Positions 5,498 to 6,486 of a DNA stretch of 6,486 nucleotides are shown here, piece after piece. Within the stretch, counting starts at the first letter, position 1. Every line of letters starts with the position of its first letter. The DNA is from an uncultured delta proteobacterium (GTDB taxonomy: Bacteria > Myxococcota_A > Bradymonadia > REDH01). The position numbers and the translations under genes are program-made. The notes beneath the pieces are model-generated. The model ran no database searches and was not told where the DNA came from. It was given only the letters and a program-made list of their open reading frames with translations. The DNA lies in assembly GCA_903873545.1 (NCBI GenBank), contig CAIQPA010000036.1:1-6486 (forward strand). The letters run 5' to 3'.

Positions 5498-6486
5498 GTG
5501 TCCTCTCCCGCTCCCCGCATCCCGCTCGGCCTCCGCTACATGGCTGAAGGTGTCCTCGGCTTCTCGGCCATGAGCGTCCTCGTGAAGCTGGTCGGGTCGA
5601 ACATCCCCGCCAACGAGATCGTCATCGCGCGGACTGGCGTTACCTTTGTTCTCTCCTCCATCGTCCTCTGGCGCGCCGGCCTCGACCCGCGCCGCCCCGC
5701 AGACGCAACGCCCCGCGGCCGACACCTCTGGTTCCTCAGCCTCCGCGGCCTCGCCGGCTTTCTCGCGCTCCAGTGTTTCGTCTACTCGCTCGTCCACCTG
5801 CCGCTCGGCGAGGCCACCCTCATCCAATACACGAGCCCCGTCTTCACCGCGGTCTTTGCCGCGCTCTGGCTCGGCGAGGGCGGAGGACGGGCCGCCTGGG
5901 TCGGCACCGCGCTGAGCCTCTTGGGCGTTGTCGCCGTTGCACAGCCCGCCTTCCTCTTCGACGATGCTGCGGCCCCCATCGCCCCCTTCGCGCTCTGGGT
6001 CTCCATCGCCGGCGCCATCTTCGCCGGCCTCGCCTACGTCACCATCCGCCGGCTCCGTGGCAGCGCCGACCCCCGCGTCGTCGTCTGGTCGGTCCCCGCG
6101 GTCGGGCTGCCGCTCGCGCTACCGAGCCTGTTCTGGCACCGGGTGATGCCGACGCCCATCGAGTGGCTCATGCTCCTCGGCATCGGTGTGCTGACCCAGT
6201 TCGCACAGCTCCGCATGACCCAGGCGCTCCACCTGGAGCCGGCCGGCCGCGCCTCCGCCGTCACCTACCTGCAGGTGCTGCTCTCGGTCGGCTGGGGTAT
6301 CTGGCTCTTCGGCGAGCAGCCCTCCTTCTTTACCCTCATCGGTGCAGTGCTGGTGCTCGGCGGGACCCTGATTGCAACAGGAGCCTTGCCCCTGCCTGCA
6401 CGATGGGTCACCTTCTGGGAGGCACCCGTCGCCATCGATCCGCCCGCATCGGGCAGCGACCCTCACGCAGACGCCGACCATGACCG
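5498..6486 (+). CDS. EamA/DMT-superfamily membrane transporter, 3' end outside window
   Basis: This encodes an integral membrane protein of the drug/metabolite transporter superfamily, with two EamA repeats and about ten transmembrane helices. The frame from GTG at 5498 is open to the right edge (329 codons). The first repeat begins RYMAEGVLGFSAMSVLVKLV and contains SLVHLPLGEATLIQYTSPVF, followed by AALWLGE, the hallmark helix-4 pattern of EamA proteins. The second repeat contains AGAIFAGLAYVTIRRL and later LEPAGRASAVTYLQVLLSVG, then WGIWLFGEQPS and a final helix ending LVLGGTLIATGA. A polar Asp/His-rich tail follows and the stop should be near, since the family is ~300 residues. The start is uncertain: GTG 5498 lacks a strong Shine-Dalgarno, and ATG 5540 would drop 14 residues. 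The likely role is metabolite efflux or uptake; the substrate is unknown. No link to the AbiE module is evident. Confidence 0.9.
   Translation, partial: MSSPAPRIPLGLRYMAEGVLGFSAMSVLVKLVGSNIPANEIVIARTGVTFVLSSIVLWRAGLDPRRPADATPRGRHLWFLSLRGLAGFLALQCFVYSLVHLPLGEATLIQYTSPVFTAVFAALWLGEGGGRAAWVGTALSLLGVVAVAQPAFLFDDAAAPIAPFALWVSIAGAIFAGLAYVTIRRLRGSADPRVVVWSVPAVGLPLALPSLFWHRVMPTPIEWLMLLGIGVLTQFAQLRMTQALHLEPAGRASAVTYLQVLLSVGWGIWLFGEQPSFFTLIGAVLVLGGTLIATGALPLPARWVTFWEAPVAIDPPASGSDPHADADHD

Noticed and set aside
5773..6483. Plus-strand open frame of 236 codons in the transporter region
   Set aside because: Its product is dominated by Arg, Pro and His, the usual off-frame reading of GC-rich DNA. The frame from 5498 gives a clear EamA transporter.

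Overview
This is a GC-rich bacterial stretch with a strong preference for G or C at third codon positions. It has tightly packed genes on both strands and mixed start codons (ATG, GTG, TTG). A lineage such as Myxococcota or another high-GC environmental bacterium would fit, but nothing here fixes the taxon. There are no rRNA or tRNA genes, insertion sequences or CRISPR arrays.

Layout from left to right. (1) Positions 1-539 hold the 3' part of an ABC-2-type transporter ATPase whose start lies outside the window. It carries Asn where the H-loop histidine is expected. (2) Positions 545-1423, minus strand, hold a 292-residue protein of uncertain function. Its C-terminal tail contains tandem LGEERG-type repeats encoded by an almost perfect 24-bp duplication, a style of tail common in Rpn/PD-(D/E)XK-type proteins. 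(3) About 520 bp (1424-1946) has no convincing gene. (4) Positions 1947-2864 and 2930-3121, plus strand, hold two unrecognised proteins: a 305-residue Pro/Ala-rich protein and a 63-residue protein with a TTG start. A hairpin plus T-run lies between them. (5) Positions 3118-3819, minus strand, hold a complete HAD-IB phosphatase-like hydrolase that converges on the 63-residue gene; the two stop codons share one CTAG. (6) Positions 3950-5430, plus strand, hold a two-gene AbiEi/AbiEii type IV toxin-antitoxin (abortive infection) module with the classic ATGA overlap. (7) From 5498 to the right edge is an EamA/DMT-family membrane transporter whose stop lies beyond the window.

The only clear functional unit is the AbiE pair: a winged-helix antitoxin/repressor followed by a nucleotidyltransferase toxin. 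By eye, its codon use is a little less GC-extreme than that of its neighbours, which fits an acquired defence module inserted between a HAD hydrolase gene and a transporter gene. The 292-residue protein also looks like accessory DNA. I see no evidence for a larger multi-gene novel system. The least explained items are the 305/63-residue gene pair and the repeat-tailed 292-residue protein.
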